64,000 bases of DNA from Ascaphus truei (GCA_036426205.1 CM071570.1:138459456-138523455); one strand, 5' to 3'. Shown: positions 11,550 to 23,404, counted from the first letter of the stretch. The notes: generated from the sequence alone by a model not told the origin. Translations and numbers: made by a program.

Positions 11550-12976
11550 TTGTGTGAAAAAGAAAGTACACCCTCTTTGAATTCTATGGTTTTACATATC
11601 AGGACATAATAACAATCAACTGTTCCTTAGCAGGTATAAAAATTAGGTAAATACAACCTCAGATGAACAACAACACATGATTTATCACACCGTGTCATGA
11701 TTTATTTAACAAAAATAAAGCCAAAATGGAGAAGCCATGTGAAAAACTAAGTACACCTTATGATTCAATAGCTTGTAGAACCACCTTTAGCAGCAATAAC
11801 TTGAAGTAATCGTTTTCTGTATGATCTCATCAGTCTCTCACATCGTTGTGGAGGAATTTTGGCCCACTTTTCTTTACAACGTTGCTTCAGTTCATTGAGG
11901 TTTGTGGGCATTTGTTTACGCACAGCTCTCTTAAGGTCCAGCCACAGCATTTCAATCGAGTTGAGGTCCGGACTTTGACTGGGCCATTGCAACACCTTGA
12001 TTATTTTCTTTTTCAGCCATTCTGTTGTAGATTTGCTGGTGTGCTTGGGATCATTGTCCTGTTGCATGACCCAATTTCGGCCAAGCTTTAGCTGTCGGAC
12101 AGATGGCCTCACATTTCACTCTAGAATACTTTGGTATACAGAGAAGTTCATGGTCCAAAGGACATTGTTCCTGAAGTCTTGTGGTTTGTTCAGATGCAAC
12201 TTTGCAAACCTAAGCCGTGCTGCCATGTTCTTTTTAGACAGAAGAGGCTTTCTCCTGGCAACCCTTCCAAACAAACCATACTTGTTCAGTCTTTTTATAA
12301 TTGTACTGTCATGAACTTTAACATTTAACATGCTAACTGAGGCCTGTAGAGTCGCAGATGTAACTCTTGGGTTTTTTGCAATTTCTCTGAGCATTGCACA
12401 GTCTGGCCTTGGGGTGAATTTGCTGGGACGTCCACTCCTGGGAAGATTGGCAACTGTCTTGAATGCTTTCCACTTTTGAATAATATTTCTCACTGTAGAA
12501 TGATGGACTTTAAATTGTTTGGAAATGGCCTTATAACCCTTCCCAGATTGATGGGCAGCAACAATTGCTTCTCTAAGATCATTGCTGATGTCTTTCCTCC
12601 TTGGCATTGTGTTAACACACACCTGAATGCTCCAGACCAGCAAACTGCTAAAACTTCGGCTTTTATAGAGGTGGTCACACTTGCTGATGATCAATTAATC
12701 AAGAGCATTTGATTAGCAGCACCTGTCTGCTACTTAGCATCTTAATTCCTATGGAAGCAGTAAGGTGTACTTAGTTTTTCACACATAGCTTCTCCATTTT
12801 GGCTTTATTTTTGTTAAATAAACCATGACACGGAGTAATATGTCATGTGTTGTTGTTCATCTGAGGTTGTATTTACCGAATTTTAAGACCTGCTAAGGAA
12901 CAGATGATTGTTATTATGTCCTGATATGTAAAACCATAGAATTCAAAGAGGGTGTACTTTCTTTTTCACACAACTG
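11547..12976 (-). mobile_element. Tc1-group DNA transposon, internally deleted
   Basis: An element of about 1.43 kb bounded by long inverted repeats. The left end reads CGGTTGTGTGAAAAAGAAAG and continues GTACACCCTCTTTGAATTC; the right end is the inverse (GAATTCAAAGAGGGTGTAC then TTTCTTTTTCACACAACTG). The repeats extend about 100 bp to the 'cttagcaggt'/'acctgctaag' region. The right flank is TA (12977-12978); the left TA is lost in the CA repeat. Length is below the usual 1.6 kb because part of the transposase gene is deleted. The element lies hard against the 3' remnant of a gypsy element. Confidence 0.95.
11765..12607 (-). pseudogene. Tc1-type transposase, dead (deletion and stop)
   Basis: Cut-and-paste transposase of the Tc1 group (DD34E). 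The start chosen is the ATG at 12607, giving MPRRKDIS, the usual N-terminus. Residues 1 to about 120 hold the two helix-turn-helix DNA-binding domains with the GRPSK link between them, followed by the LLSKKNMAARL stretch. The protein then reaches the VLWT block and jumps directly to the NFSVYQSILE block, so roughly 55-60 residues are missing, including the first catalytic Asp. A TGA at about 12113-12115 interrupts the frame. After it, the second Asp ([12 protein letters not shown]) and the Glu (NSIEMLW) are still visible, and the frame ends AAKGGSTSY. Without the first Asp it cannot catalyse transposition. Confidence 0.95.
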
Positions 12977-12978
12977 TA

Positions 12979-13023
12979 TGTTGTTCCCAATCGGGGACGT
13001 TGGAATCTCCACCAGGGGGAGGA
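12979..13023 (+). mobile_element. 3' internal remnant and polypurine tract of a gypsy element
   Basis: 'gttcccaatcggggacgttg' followed by 'ccaccagggggaggatgtag' matches the same place in the full gypsy element ('gttcccaagcggggacgttg', 'ccaccagggggagaatgtag' at 39318-39360). The run AGGGGGAGGA is the polypurine tract just before the LTR. The Tc1 element has replaced everything to the left. Confidence 0.8.
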
Positions 13024-14212
13024 TGTAGCCATATCACCTACCTCCAGATCTGCGGGGTGCGGGGGATGGCTGCAGATCTGCTCGGGTGCTGCCAGCACTG
13101 CGGGCGGACCTGACATAGGTGCAGGGAGTGCTCCGGTAAGGCTGCGGCCTGTCAAGAGCAGGGCTGTGTGGCAACCAAGTCGCCGAAGCTCCGCGGTGCA
13201 ACCCACAGCGGGGGCCGCAATTTTGTTTTGCCTCACGCATGCGCCGTAGCAGTCTTGCATATGCGCAGTATGGCGGCCATTTTAGAGCAGGCTCCGCAGA
13301 GGAGACCTAGGGACTAAAAGTCCCAGCAGCCTCAAGGGTTGCAATACCACGTGGGCAGGAGAGCCAATGGGGCTCAAGGAGCCAAAGATGCAGGATAGAA
13401 TGTTGCTGGCAGTTGCGACAGTTGCTGACAGTTGGAGCAGGGACACCAAGGGAGAAGGTAGTGTCCGGCAGGCAGTGGCTCCCGGATTAGGCCAGATTCC
13501 CCCTTGGCTCAAGATAGGCCCTAAGTCCCTTCTAGGTTGCTGTAGGGAAGGCCCCTAGCATAGTCACTACGCTAGGCTGATAGTGGTATTGAGTATCACT
13601 GTCGAACGGACACCATGTAGTGTGTGTTGCCTGTGGTCGTGGAAGAGACCACAGGCACAATATAGACATTAAGGGACCTCCTCCAACCAGAGCTCCCACA
13701 AGATGCGGAGAGAAAGGATCCGTTAGACTGCGTCGTGGCATCACTGTGCGGTTCCGCAGTTCCATCATCTCCATATACCCTAGTCTGCACGGAAACCAGG
13801 AAGGTACCAACAGCCCCACACAGGGGGTAGCGCTACTCCACCCACTTTGGGTGAGCTTGGCTCTGTGGACACCGGGTGGTTAGGTGCCCAGTGCACCTCA
13901 GTACTTTGGGGGATCTCACCGGGGCACATATATTGTGTGGGTACTGTATGTGGGACTGTATTGTTATTTCATTATAGATATAGGTGTTAGTAAAGATAAG
14001 TAGTCGTGTGTGTGTGTGTGTGTGTAACTTTATTCATTAATTGATCATGAAGGGGGGTGACCCTGCAGTGCTGGGATCCCTCTCAGTTGGAGGCGCTGTA
14101 CACTTATAGAACACGATCACCCCAGGCTCCCAGTGGCAGAGGATTAGGCCTCCTGTATGCCAAAACAGGTATTCAGCACGTGTTCCCTTAGTCACAGGGA
14201 AAGGGGGCTACA
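13024..14212 (+). mobile_element. LTR of a gypsy element related to the one at 31-40 kb
   Basis: Starts TGTAG right after the polypurine tract and ends GGCTACA, the same TGTAG..CTACA ends as the LTR at 31369-32760. It is about 1.19 kb. The 3' parts of the two LTRs share 'ggaggcgctg', 'ccccaggctccc' and 'gggctaca' in the same order, while the upstream parts are diverged. 'atgcgcc..atatgcgcagtatggcggccat' (13246-13280) is a CpG-rich segment near where a promoter would be. No internal region follows, so the element is 5'-truncated. It is a different subfamily from the longer copy. Confidence 0.75.
13994..14025 (+). repeat. (GT)n microsatellite inside the LTR
   Basis: About 12 GT units within the LTR. 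Confidence 0.8.
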
Positions 14213-14405
14213 ACTCCAATGTGGACAAGCAAATGAGCACATTTTAACCATGTAAGTGGTCGCTTGGTATGGCAATCAATTGGTCAGAGGCAGGACCCCA
14301 GGATGTGAATGGAAATGGAGTGCAGTGTACATCTTGGGGAACTTAAAGTGTAAAGGGTACCACTTTTCACCTCTCAAAATAAAGTAAGAGTTACTCTTTG
14401 ACAAA

Positions 14406-14426
14406 GGGCTTTGCCCGAAACGCGTC
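14406..14426 (+). repeat. Hairpin-GAAACGCGT module, copy 2
   Basis: GGGC (14406-14409), loop TTT, GCCC (14413-14416), then GAAACGCGTC. About 50 bp downstream comes AATAAATTAGATTTATTTTA followed by TCTTTGG, which aligns with AATAAAGCTGATTTTATTTT followed by ATTTTTGG after copy 3. Confidence 0.65.
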
Positions 14427-15930
14427 AGAGTGCATTTTTGGCCCCTGTTTGGATGTCTCCTTTTGGTCACTTCGGAATAAATTAGATTTATTTTATCTTT
14501 GGTGCGCCGTTTCCCTGCTTTTCCCCCATTGCTGGGCTTCACTTATCCCTCCTGTGAGGATTTCTTCATCGCTTCCTATATTACATGCCTAATGTTAGTC
14601 AAGTGTGACACGGTTCTCTCCAGCACCGTGGGGGTTTATGGATGCCAGAATTTGATAGCCCCACATGAATATATATATATAAAAAAAAAGAAGAAGATCT
14701 AGGTATCCATCTTTTATTCTTTACAGGCTAGTATCAACTCAACAACAAACTCTCTGTGGGATACGTGACTGCTCCCTTGCCTTTGAAAGATGCGGGGACT
14801 GAGTGTTTGGCATATTCTGCTCGCTCCCTCCTCCCTCCCGAAACAGAGGGCTGGGACAGAAACTCCACAACCAAAACCACACCTGCATCCTGAAAGCATC
14901 CACCTCACATTATAGCAGCACATAGAACCGCAACCAGCTCCACCTGTGTCACAGGCTGAGCTGCTCACAGTAATAGCAACGCTCGTCTCGCCAAACAGCT
15001 CCCAATAAAATATCTGTTAACATTTAACCAGCTGGGTCTCATTGCAAGCCACGCTGTTTAAACATATAGTAGGTATTTATGATAAACACTCCCATTTAAC
15101 TATACAGTACACCGTCCCGGAGAAAGGCACCTTCTGTGTTAGCAGAACAGTCAGGTGAGACAGGTAAAACGTGCACATAATCGATGTCTGTCTTACACCC
15201 GTTTTGGAGACGTAATTATAATAATCTGCACTTGAAGAACCCCTGCAATGTTGATCTTCTCCGTGCCACACCCACTTGTGCTATTAAAAAGGAGCGGGAC
15301 TGGGTTTGATCTAATGAGCCCGATTCAGTTAAATAAGGGGGAGGTTATACTCAATTTATGCTGCAAGAAAGAGAGATGTTTAAAAAAAATAAAAAAATAC
15401 CCGTTTTCTTACAAAAATAAATGGAAAAAAAAAAGTGAAATATATAAGTGAAAGGTAAAAAAAACAAAAAAAACCAATTCAATATAAGAAGACAATGGTC
15501 TGTTAATGTTTTCAAGGGACAGTTGTAGATATGTAAAGAAAAAAAACTATACAAAACACCAATCACAGAACTTGTGTATTTTTGCTAATAGATGTGGATT
15601 GTCTGCAGGGACTAATTTGCCCAATTGTACTATGCATATTGCTAGAAACAGGAAACAAAACAAACCCACCATTTTTGCATGTACAAGAATGTCCACAAAA
15701 CACCCAAGTACATCAGGGTACATTGCTAGATCACTACCGCACAGGTGTAAAACAGAAGATAAGGAGTGTAACAAGCGTCACATAAAAGAAGTAGCATTGA
15801 TGTTATAAGAGAAATAAATGACAAAACTATGTTAAATAAAGTAAAAAAAGGATAAGAGTTGCAGATAATTCAATTTGGATTATAAAGTTGCATCTATAAA
15901 ATGGCAATACAATATAGACTATATTATCAA
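14427..15930. other. No gene recognised; A-rich in the second half
   Basis: Apart from the continuation of the hairpin repeat to about 14530, I see no element boundary or exon. 15370-15550 is A-rich. The frames at 14276-14542, 14714-14968 and 15506-15808 lack recognisable domains. Confidence 0.45.
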
Positions 15931-16045
15931 TGAATATATATATATATATATATATATATCATATATATATATATATATAATATATAAAGTATATATATAT
16001 AGAACCACACACAAACACACACACACACCCACACACACACACATA
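15931..16045 (+). repeat. (TA)n/(CA)n microsatellite
   Basis: (AT)n, short interruptions, then (CA)n up to the edge of a MITE. Confidence 0.9.
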
Positions 16046-16200
16046 CAGTGGTTGACAAATCACCAAAAAATCTACTGCAACTCAAAAAAATCTACTCGCC
16101 ACCTAGTACCAAACGTGTGCTGCTTGGGCCAATATTTACTCGCCCGGGGGTTAAATCCACTCGCCCGGGGCGAGCAAATGTATAGGTTTGTCGAACACTG
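16046..16200. mobile_element. Short MITE with CAGTG(T)TCGACAAA ends
   Basis: A 155-bp element with left end CAGTGGTTGACAAATC and right end GGTTTGTCGAACACTG (imperfect inverted repeats), flanked by TA dinucleotides inside simple repeat. The interior has repeated 'tactcgcc' and 'cgcccggg' words. Its right end recurs inverted at 61775, where it heads a longer relative. Confidence 0.75.

Positions 16201-16254
<54 letters not shown>
16201..16254 (+). repeat. (TA)n(CA)n microsatellite
   Basis: Pure TA then pure CA immediately after the MITE. Confidence 0.9.
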
Positions 16255-16257
<3 letters not shown>

Positions 16258-18470
16258 AAGGAATTCGGCCTCTCTCTCATGCTTGGAAAAAGTTAGGAAA
16301 TACAAAGTATAGATATATATGGAGCACGGGCGAGAGGAGAGAGTCTTGCAACCCACCGTACCTGGAAGACCAGTGGATCTATTCTACGATTTGGTTGAAG
16401 TTGATGATGGTGATTTCTTTTGAATTAGACACATAGTATATATGCATACAGTGGTATCACAAACTGCACTGGAATAATCGTGTGGATAATATCTGCGCAT
16501 TTCCCAATTATAGGCCTATTGATTTAGGGGAACAACAGGGAGGCTCAGGCTTCCTAAATCCACCAGAGAGGATATAGATCTGTTTATGTTTCTGTCAACA
16601 ATGACTGCAGGCTCAAGAGCAAGTTTCCTTTTGACAAACCAAGGTCCCTATTCAATATTATGCAGGATCATTAGTGAAGCATTAACCTGCATTCAGCGGA
16701 ATAGGGGTTAACGCTTCTCCAAAGAAGGCATCATGACTTTGTAAACAGCATGGAAATGCCAAAGGCGGAAAATTAATACTTACATAACAAATCATGTATC
16801 TTAACATATGTAGGAAAACATGAAACGTATTTTGCATATTTCTAATGTTTGTTTACATGCATATGGAAAGATTAAACAATATAAAGAAAAGCCAAATGCC
16901 TCTAGCTATAGAATGATATATGCTGTATTTTAGTATACCAAAATGAAAATAACTGTATATGCTAGCTGAATTTTACAAATGTACAGGTATATGACAATTA
17001 CAGAGGGAGTCACTTCTAACATGCAGTCCCGCATGCCATCCTTTTGAATGAATCACAGATTTTATGAAACTAATAAGTATATGGGTTTAATAACGTCTCA
17101 ATTCTGGCAAACTGCATTGTTTTCCCTGACACGGAAGAGGTTGATAATCAATAACATTTACTTTACCGTAATGATAAAGTAATCATATGTATCCGCAGCC
17201 ACTGCATGTCTCATTACAAAACGCATGGGCAGCTGAGAGATGGAGCTAATGTAAGTGCACTACCTGCCACAATAATGTTCAGGTTACATCGTCTACAAAC
17301 ATTACCAGGACAACTTTGAAAAATAATGCAAAAAAATATATATTAAATACTTGTCTGATTTTGTAAAGTCATCGATCGCCTAGTTTTAATCTATTAACAC
17401 AATCTCTGTCATCACTTCAGTTTAGTCCCAGGTGAGACTCCAGGTTTTGGGCCTTGGTTTAGGGGAATAGTTTGCAGACTCTGATCAAGTTCTAAATCCA
17501 CGGCGTTTAGCAAAACTCGCAATATCACTGATTGTATGTTAGTGTAAGCAATATGTTTGCAGTCAAATCTGTTTTTAATTACCAAACAAGCTAAAATTCC
17601 CTGATTTGAGTTAATCAGTGAACAATTCTAAACTCTGATTGATACTTTAATTAATGAATCCAACAAGTGCAAGTTCTGGCGTAAAATACAGCAAATAAAG
17701 TCCAGTAAAGCACTTTAACTGACCATCAATATGTATATTTGCCAATCCAACGGCTGGAGGAGGCGGCCACCTTAAATTAACAAGCTTAACCAACGCTCTG
17801 AATAACTCACAGACTGAACAAAATGCACAATAGCAGAATCTAGATTTATATGCAGTTATTTATCAAATCGGCCAGCTGCAATTGTATGGAAAAACTACTG
17901 CAGACAGAAAAATATCACATTTCAATAACAAAAATGTTTTTCTGATACGTTTTATTGTCCCAGTTTTGCAGCCAGGAGACTGCATAGGTTGCTAGTCCCT
18001 GCAATAATAAAGTGGTTATTAGGTAGGCGTGAAAAGTATTTGCTTGTCTAGGTCACAAGCTGCACATGCTAAACTGTTTCCTTAACTGCAACAGAAAGAG
18101 GAGATCACCCCATACACATTAACACAAGTTACTGACTCTTAAGCAGTTTTTAAATGAACACCCGAGTTTTGGTCCCCAGACCCCTGGGGTCTTATTACTG
18201 GACAGCAAAAAAGGATGAGAAATAAAACATGAAACGCAAAAACATTGAGCTTCAACGACAAACGCAAGAGGTATATTAGTGGCTCAATTTGGAAACAAAA
18301 AGTTACTTCTATTTAACAGACGTTTAACACCACAGTTCGTTGCATGTCCAGCAGATTATTGGCGGAAGGTGTAATGTGGAGGGAGATCATCTAGGATTTT
18401 CTCAGTCTAAGTAATCCAAGCAGGGCGCTCCTCCTGACAGTATGAGGATATCAGGGGATATACTGTAAAA
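16255..18470. other. No gene recognised; appears mostly single-copy
   Basis: A long AT-rich stretch without tandem repeats, recognisable transposon ends or exons. It contains no long open frame on either strand. It looks like ordinary intronic or intergenic DNA. Confidence 0.5.
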
Positions 18471-18634
18471 CAGGGAGTGGCCAACTCCAGTCCTCAAGGG
18501 CCACCAACAGGTCTGGTTTTCAGGACATCCCTGCTTCAGCACAGGTGGCATCAACAGCCACCTGGGCTGAGCCACTGATATCCGGAACACCTGACCTGTT
18601 GGTGGCCCTTGGAGATAGGAGTTAACCACCCCTG
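18471..18634. mobile_element. hAT-like MITE with GGCCAACTCCAG ends, copy 1
   Basis: A 164-bp element. Left end CAGGGAGTGGCCAACTCCAG, right end GGAGATAGGAGTTAACCACC followed by CCTG: imperfect inverted repeats. The 8 bases on each side (CTGTAAAA and CTGTAGGA) agree at six positions, suggesting a decayed 8-bp hAT duplication. The interior has CACCTGGGCTGAGCCACTGA. A related copy lies at 60410-60588. Confidence 0.75.
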
Positions 18635-18868
18635 CTGTAGGACTTTACGATTGTTAATTACAAGCACAGCTCAAAGAAAATGAGACTTGTGTTAACACTC
18701 TCCCTAGCTCTCTGCCTTCCCTGTTTGAAAACATCCCTCTTCCTGTTATTGGAGCATATACATTCTCTGCAAAAAGGGACCCAGAAAGTTCTGATTCTTT
18801 TTTACAATGTAAAATTGAATAATCAAAATATCACTTTTCTTATTGACTGTGACATTTCTATTGACAGG

Positions 18869-19003
18869 CAGATCACACAGATACTCTGCACTGCAGATCA
18901 CACATATACTTTGCACTGCAGATCACACCGATACTTTGCATTGCAGATCACACACATACTTTGCACTGCAGTTTCACACAGATACTTTGCATTGCAGATC
19001 TCA
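18869..19003 (+). repeat. Minisatellite, about 28-bp unit, five copies
   Basis: Five tandem copies of a unit made of CAGATCACACAGATAC and TTTGCACTGC. The third and fifth copies have TTTGCATTGC. Ends next to the candidate first exon on the minus strand. Confidence 0.85.
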
Positions 19004-19111
19004 TGCTGATTTGTGACACGAGCACAGGTGTCCATGTCTCTCTATCCCACACATACTCAGGACCTGGCAGCTCTCTTGCATGTCAGCCTCCCTTTCCCAG
19101 GTGTACATTAC

Positions 19112-19193
19112 CTGCTGACTGGAGACTCATCGCGTCTTCCTGTCTATCTGATCTCCGTTGCTGCTGCTGTTGCATTTGCTGCTTCTCCGCCAT
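19112..19193 (-). CDS. Candidate first coding exon, product unknown
   Basis: On the minus strand an ATG at 19193 sits in a good start context (G at -3, G at +4) below a GC-rich leader (about 19194-19290). It opens a frame MAEKQQMQQQQQRRSDRQED that continues AMSLQSA to a splice-donor-like CAG|GTAATG ending the exon at 19112. The peptide is Gln/Arg/Asp-rich and hydrophilic. I do not recognise it. The context supports a real gene start: the ASK-family gene on the same strand ends 35 kb upstream, and the rest of this gene would lie below position 19112. Against it: 28 codons with a CAG repeat can occur by chance, and no second exon was found in the window. In human, MAP7 follows MAP3K5 on the same strand, so a MAP7-type gene is one guess. 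Confidence 0.3.
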
Positions 19194-19649
19194 ATCTCCG
19201 GGGTGATGTCATTCAGGAGAAACAACACCTCCCCTCCCCGGGTCTCCACTGCCTGAGCCGGACAGGTGAGTTAGAGGCGCCTGGGATGCAAGAGCCGAGG
19301 CGCCACCTGCCGGCTGACAGAGGGTACTGCATGGGGGGAGAACAACAGAGGCGAGGGGGGGGGGATACAAAGGTACAGAAGGAAAAAAGAAATAAAAGAA
19401 GGGGAAATGCAGGACAAGGTGAGGAGGAGAGGCAGAGGAAAGGAAAGCAGGATGCAGAAGAGAAAGGAGGATACAAAGGAACAGAAGGAACAAATAAATA
19501 AAAGCAGGATGCAGAAGATAAGAGAAGGTGACATGCAGAGGGATAGGAGAAGACATAAAGAGTGATATTGTAGGCAGGAACAGAACAAGAGCAAGAAGAG
19601 AATGAAAGCAAAAGACAGTGACAAAATCTAAAGATGGGGGGTGGGGGAT
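19194..19649. other. GC-rich then purine-rich stretch, possible promoter
   Basis: 19194-19330 is GC-rich and could hold the leader and promoter of the candidate exon. 19360-19625 is a plus-strand purine tract (GGAGGA, GAAAGG, GGAACA words), whose long Ser/Phe/Leu frames on the minus strand are composition artefacts. No TATA box is evident. Confidence 0.35.
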
Positions 19650-21995
19650 TATTTATTTGTAAAATATTTGACCTGGAAGTAATACATTGAGAGTTACCTC
19701 TCGTGTTCAAGTATGTCCTGGGCATAGAGTTAAGACAAATAATACATGGTTACAAATACAGTTGCATTAAGTGAGCAGGGTTATACAGTACATTATATAC
19801 AAGATATAGCAAGCACAGTTAGAGATAATATATATTATGGGCGTATATACTGTAACAGTTACAGACCAGATTAAAATGTGAGACAGCCTTAGTTTTGAAA
19901 GAGCTTAGACTGGTGGAGGTTGTGAGAGTCTCAGGTTGATTGTCCCAGTTTTGGGGTGCACGGTAAGAGAAGGAGGAGCGGACCGATACTTTGCTGAACC
20001 CTGGGGCCATGAATAGTCTTTTGGAGTCATATCTCAGATGATAAGTGCTGCATGTGGTAGGGGTGAGGAGCTTGTTCAGATACGGGGGTAGCTTGCCCAG
20101 AAAGTATTTGAAGGCAAGACAGGAAAGGTGAACTTTGCGCCTGGACTCGAGTGATGACCAGTCTAGTTCTTTGAGCATTTCGCAGTGATGTGTGTTGTAG
20201 TTGAACAAAAAGGCATATTGAATTGTAGAGGGTGTCAAGTTTGCTAAGTTGGTTTTGGGGTGCTGAGCCATATGCTATGTCTCCATAGTCAATAATTGGC
20301 ATTAGCATCTGCTGTGCGATACGCTTTCTGACCAGCAGACTTAGGGAGGATTTGTTCCTGTAAAGTACACCTAGTTTTGGCATAGGTTTTAGATGTTAGG
20401 GTATCAATGTGCATCCCGAATGGTAAATGGAAGTCAAACCATATGCCCAGGTATTTAAACCGAGTAACAGGAGTTAGGGTGGTGTTAATGTTGGTTCTGA
20501 TCTGGAGCTCATTCATTGGAAGCTTTACAAATTTAGACATGGTCCCAAATACCAGTGTTACAGTCTTGTCAGTGTTTAAAAACAGTTTGTTTTGGGAAAT
20601 CCAGTTTTCGAGTCTCAAAAATGCAGACTGAAGTATGTGTTCAAGGTCGGAGAAGCTATGGCTGTGTTCATATAAGATTGTGTCATCTGCATACATGTGT
20701 ATTGAAGCTTCCTTACAGCTGTGGGAAGATCATTGATGAACACTGAGAAAAGTAGGGGCCCCAGAACAGAGCCTTGTGGAACACCACATCCATGATATCC
20801 AGGGGGTTGGAGTTAGAGCCTGAGATGGACACATGTTGAGATCTACATGATAGGTAGGACTGAAACCAGTTTAAAGCATTTTTCCCTATTCCAGAGCTCT
20901 GGAGTTTAAGCAGTATAGCATGATCAACAGTATCAAAAGCCTTTGCAAAATCTAGGAATATTGCACCAGTGAGTTGTCCCCGTTCCATTCCACACTGGAT
21001 TTCATTGTAAAATTTTGGCAGGGTAGTTACATTGGAGTGTTTGGTGTGAAAGCCAGATTGGAATTGGCTAGGGAAATTTGTCTTGGTATAGTAATCGCTT
21101 AATTGGGAGTGGACACATCTTTCCATGACTTTGGATAGTATTGGGAGAAGAGAGATTGGCCTGTAGTTTGAGACAGTGTTTTTGTCCCCACTTTTGAAGA
21201 TTGGGACAACTCTGGCAGTTTTCCAGGTCTTGGGGATATGGCCTGCAGACAGGATAGAGTTGACTATGGAAGCAATTGGTTTGGCAATGGCTGGGGCACC
21301 AAGTCATAGGAACTTAGATTGTAGTAAGTAAGGTCCACATTGGCTGCTTAGTTTTAATTTGAGGAGCGCTTGTGTAATCTCCTCTTCGGATACTGGGCTA
21401 AATTGAAAATTGTGGGCAGTGTTGGGAGGGGGTGGGGCTATATGGGTACTCCCAGGATGAGATTCATGTTTGTGGTTTGGGTTGCGTTTCACTAATAAGT
21501 TAGAAGCACACCCCACAAAGTAATCATTCAATGCATTTGCAATGTCTGTGGGGTTTGTTAGAGTAATATCCCCCTAATATATTGTTGATAACCTTCCAGA
21601 AGTTAGCTGGGTTTGATGTGTTCTGGTGGAGATTGTCAGAGTAATATTGTGCTTTTGCGTGCCTTGTTTGCCTTGTGCACACATTCCGCATGCATCTGTT
21701 GTGATTGAGATCCTTGGTAGTGCCAGTTACTTTGTAGCTTTTCCACAAGGCATCCCTGAGCTGGTAGAGTGCTATAAGGTCAGGTGTAACCCATGGAAGG
21801 TGGGCCCCCCGAACCCTTATTCTGCGTAGTGGAGCCTGGGTATCACAGAGTTTTAAGAACTCAGATGGGAAATAGGCGAGCGCAGAATCAGGGTCAGGAA
21901 TTAAATCGATTCTGTGCCAAGGGCAGTTGGTAAGGTCATCCAGAAACTGTTGTGGGTTAAAGTTTCTAAATGTTCTAGTGAGGGGGTAGATAAAG
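19650..21995 (-). pseudogene. CR1/L2-type LINE, RT part, broken
   Basis: Minus-strand non-LTR retrotransposon, 5'-truncated near 21995. In order it shows the linker after the endonuclease (about 21985-21560, with NPANFWKVINNI), then AFNDYF-like and EEEITQALLKLK blocks, the finger block FPSQFQSGFH (21070), FLDFAKAFDTVDHAILL (20950) with the first catalytic Asp, a damaged 'PQGS' region near 20760, MYADDT at 20696-20679 with the catalytic pair, then FKYLGIWFD and thumb sequence down to about 19860. The 3' UTR ends at about 19650 in a short ATAAAT-type tail. The frame shifts several times (near 21530, 21310, 20720, 20380 and 20030). It keeps the endonuclease-RT linker that the copies at 43-52.9 kb have lost, so it is not derived from them. 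Confidence 0.92.
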
Positions 21996-21999
21996 TACT

Positions 22000-22394
22000 A
22001 TACAAGCCAGAGGATAGTGAAAGAGATTGAAAGAACAATCATATCATATGCAAGATCTATAAAAAAGGAAAATACGCAAGGTATAAAAAGATCGGATTAT
22101 GAGCAGTTTGGGGGTTATCTTTAATAAATGTGGTATTTAATTTTGCCTTCGTTGTGCAGCCGGGGGCTTTTACAAATGGTGTCCTATCATTTATAGTTAT
22201 AGTCAGGGAAATATAATCCCAGTTCTCCTATCAGAGACGCCTCTTGAGCAGCCGTGCAACCTCTCTCCTTCCACTGGGGTTTTAGGCTAAGGATTAGCTT
22301 TATAAATCGCTCAGAATACAATTTCAATAAATACATATTGGAGTTTCTCAAACATACTATTATTAGTATCATTTATTTGTGAAGCTCCAACATA
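22000..22394. other. No gene recognised
   Basis: AT-rich sequence between the LINE 5' end and a minisatellite. Nothing assignable. Confidence 0.5.
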
Positions 22395-22596
22395 TTCCTC
22401 AGCACTATACAGTGGTACATGTACAACACTATACAGGGATACATATACAGCACTATACAGTGGTGGTACATATACAGCACTATACAGTGGTACATATACA
22501 GCACTATACAGTGGTACATATACAGCACTATACAGTGGTACATATACAGCACTATACAGTGGTACATATACAGCACTATACAGTGGTGGTACAGAG
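22395..22596 (+). repeat. Minisatellite, 22-bp unit ACAGCACTATACAGTGGTAC(AT)
   Basis: Eight to nine tandem copies of a 22-bp unit containing ACTATACAGTGGTACATATA. Some copies have a GGTGGT expansion. The repeat frame is open in several phases and gives the artefact peptides HYTVVHIQ and YHCIVLYM. Confidence 0.92.
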
Positions 22597-23404
22597 TGAT
22601 ATCAATTACATGACCTAGGAGACTGAGAGGCCTCCCTCCTCCCCCCCTTTCTACACTTGGTGTCACAAACCCCACCATAACCAATACATAACCACAAACA
22701 CAAGGTCTGGAGGTACAAGGCTGCGGCTTTTATTAAAACATCAATTAACCTGATAAGTGCCAACCCCCTGCCAGAGTGCTCACTCACTGGGTAAAGGCCA
22801 CAGGTACACAAACCCATAGCCCGTAACTCCCCCTAGTCAGACGCTGCCCGGCTGTTTGGTCAGAATGGGCCCCAGGAACTCGCGTTTAAACGAGCTGTGT
22901 CCATTCGCCACGCCCAGCCACCACTGGGCTTTACCGACCATGGAGACCCATCTGGAAAGCTTACCCGCACTTACCCCGCCTCCCCCCAACTGCCGCCACC
23001 TATGGGGCTATTATAACCCCCATATAGTAGCACCGTACCGCCAGACCCGCCAGGACACCGTCAAGCCCAACCTAATTGCATTATTAAAAGAATCAGACCT
23101 AATGTCTGCCCGATGCACCCCATCAGCCTTAAACAACCCAGTTATCGCTGACTCAAACTCGGGATAGTTCAATGCCCCTTTACAAATTTCCCAGTGGGGG
23201 GTGAGACATGCTTCTCCCAGGTACCTGCCTGTTCCTCGAATGACATTCAAAACACGGCCTGTAGCAGCCGGGTCTCCTCCCTGTTGGGGGACCTTTCCGG
23301 CCCCGGTGCCATCGCACCCATTCTCACTGAAGTAGCCTCCCTTTGCACAGCCCTGCCATCCCGGCGTCCACTCTCCCAGTAGCACCTGGCCGCTGAGTCT
23401 GCAA

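Noticed and set aside
19209..19725. Minus-strand frames of 115-170 codons rich in Leu, Phe, Ser, Cys
   Set aside because: They translate a purine/pyrimidine-biased tract; three overlapping frames are open together.
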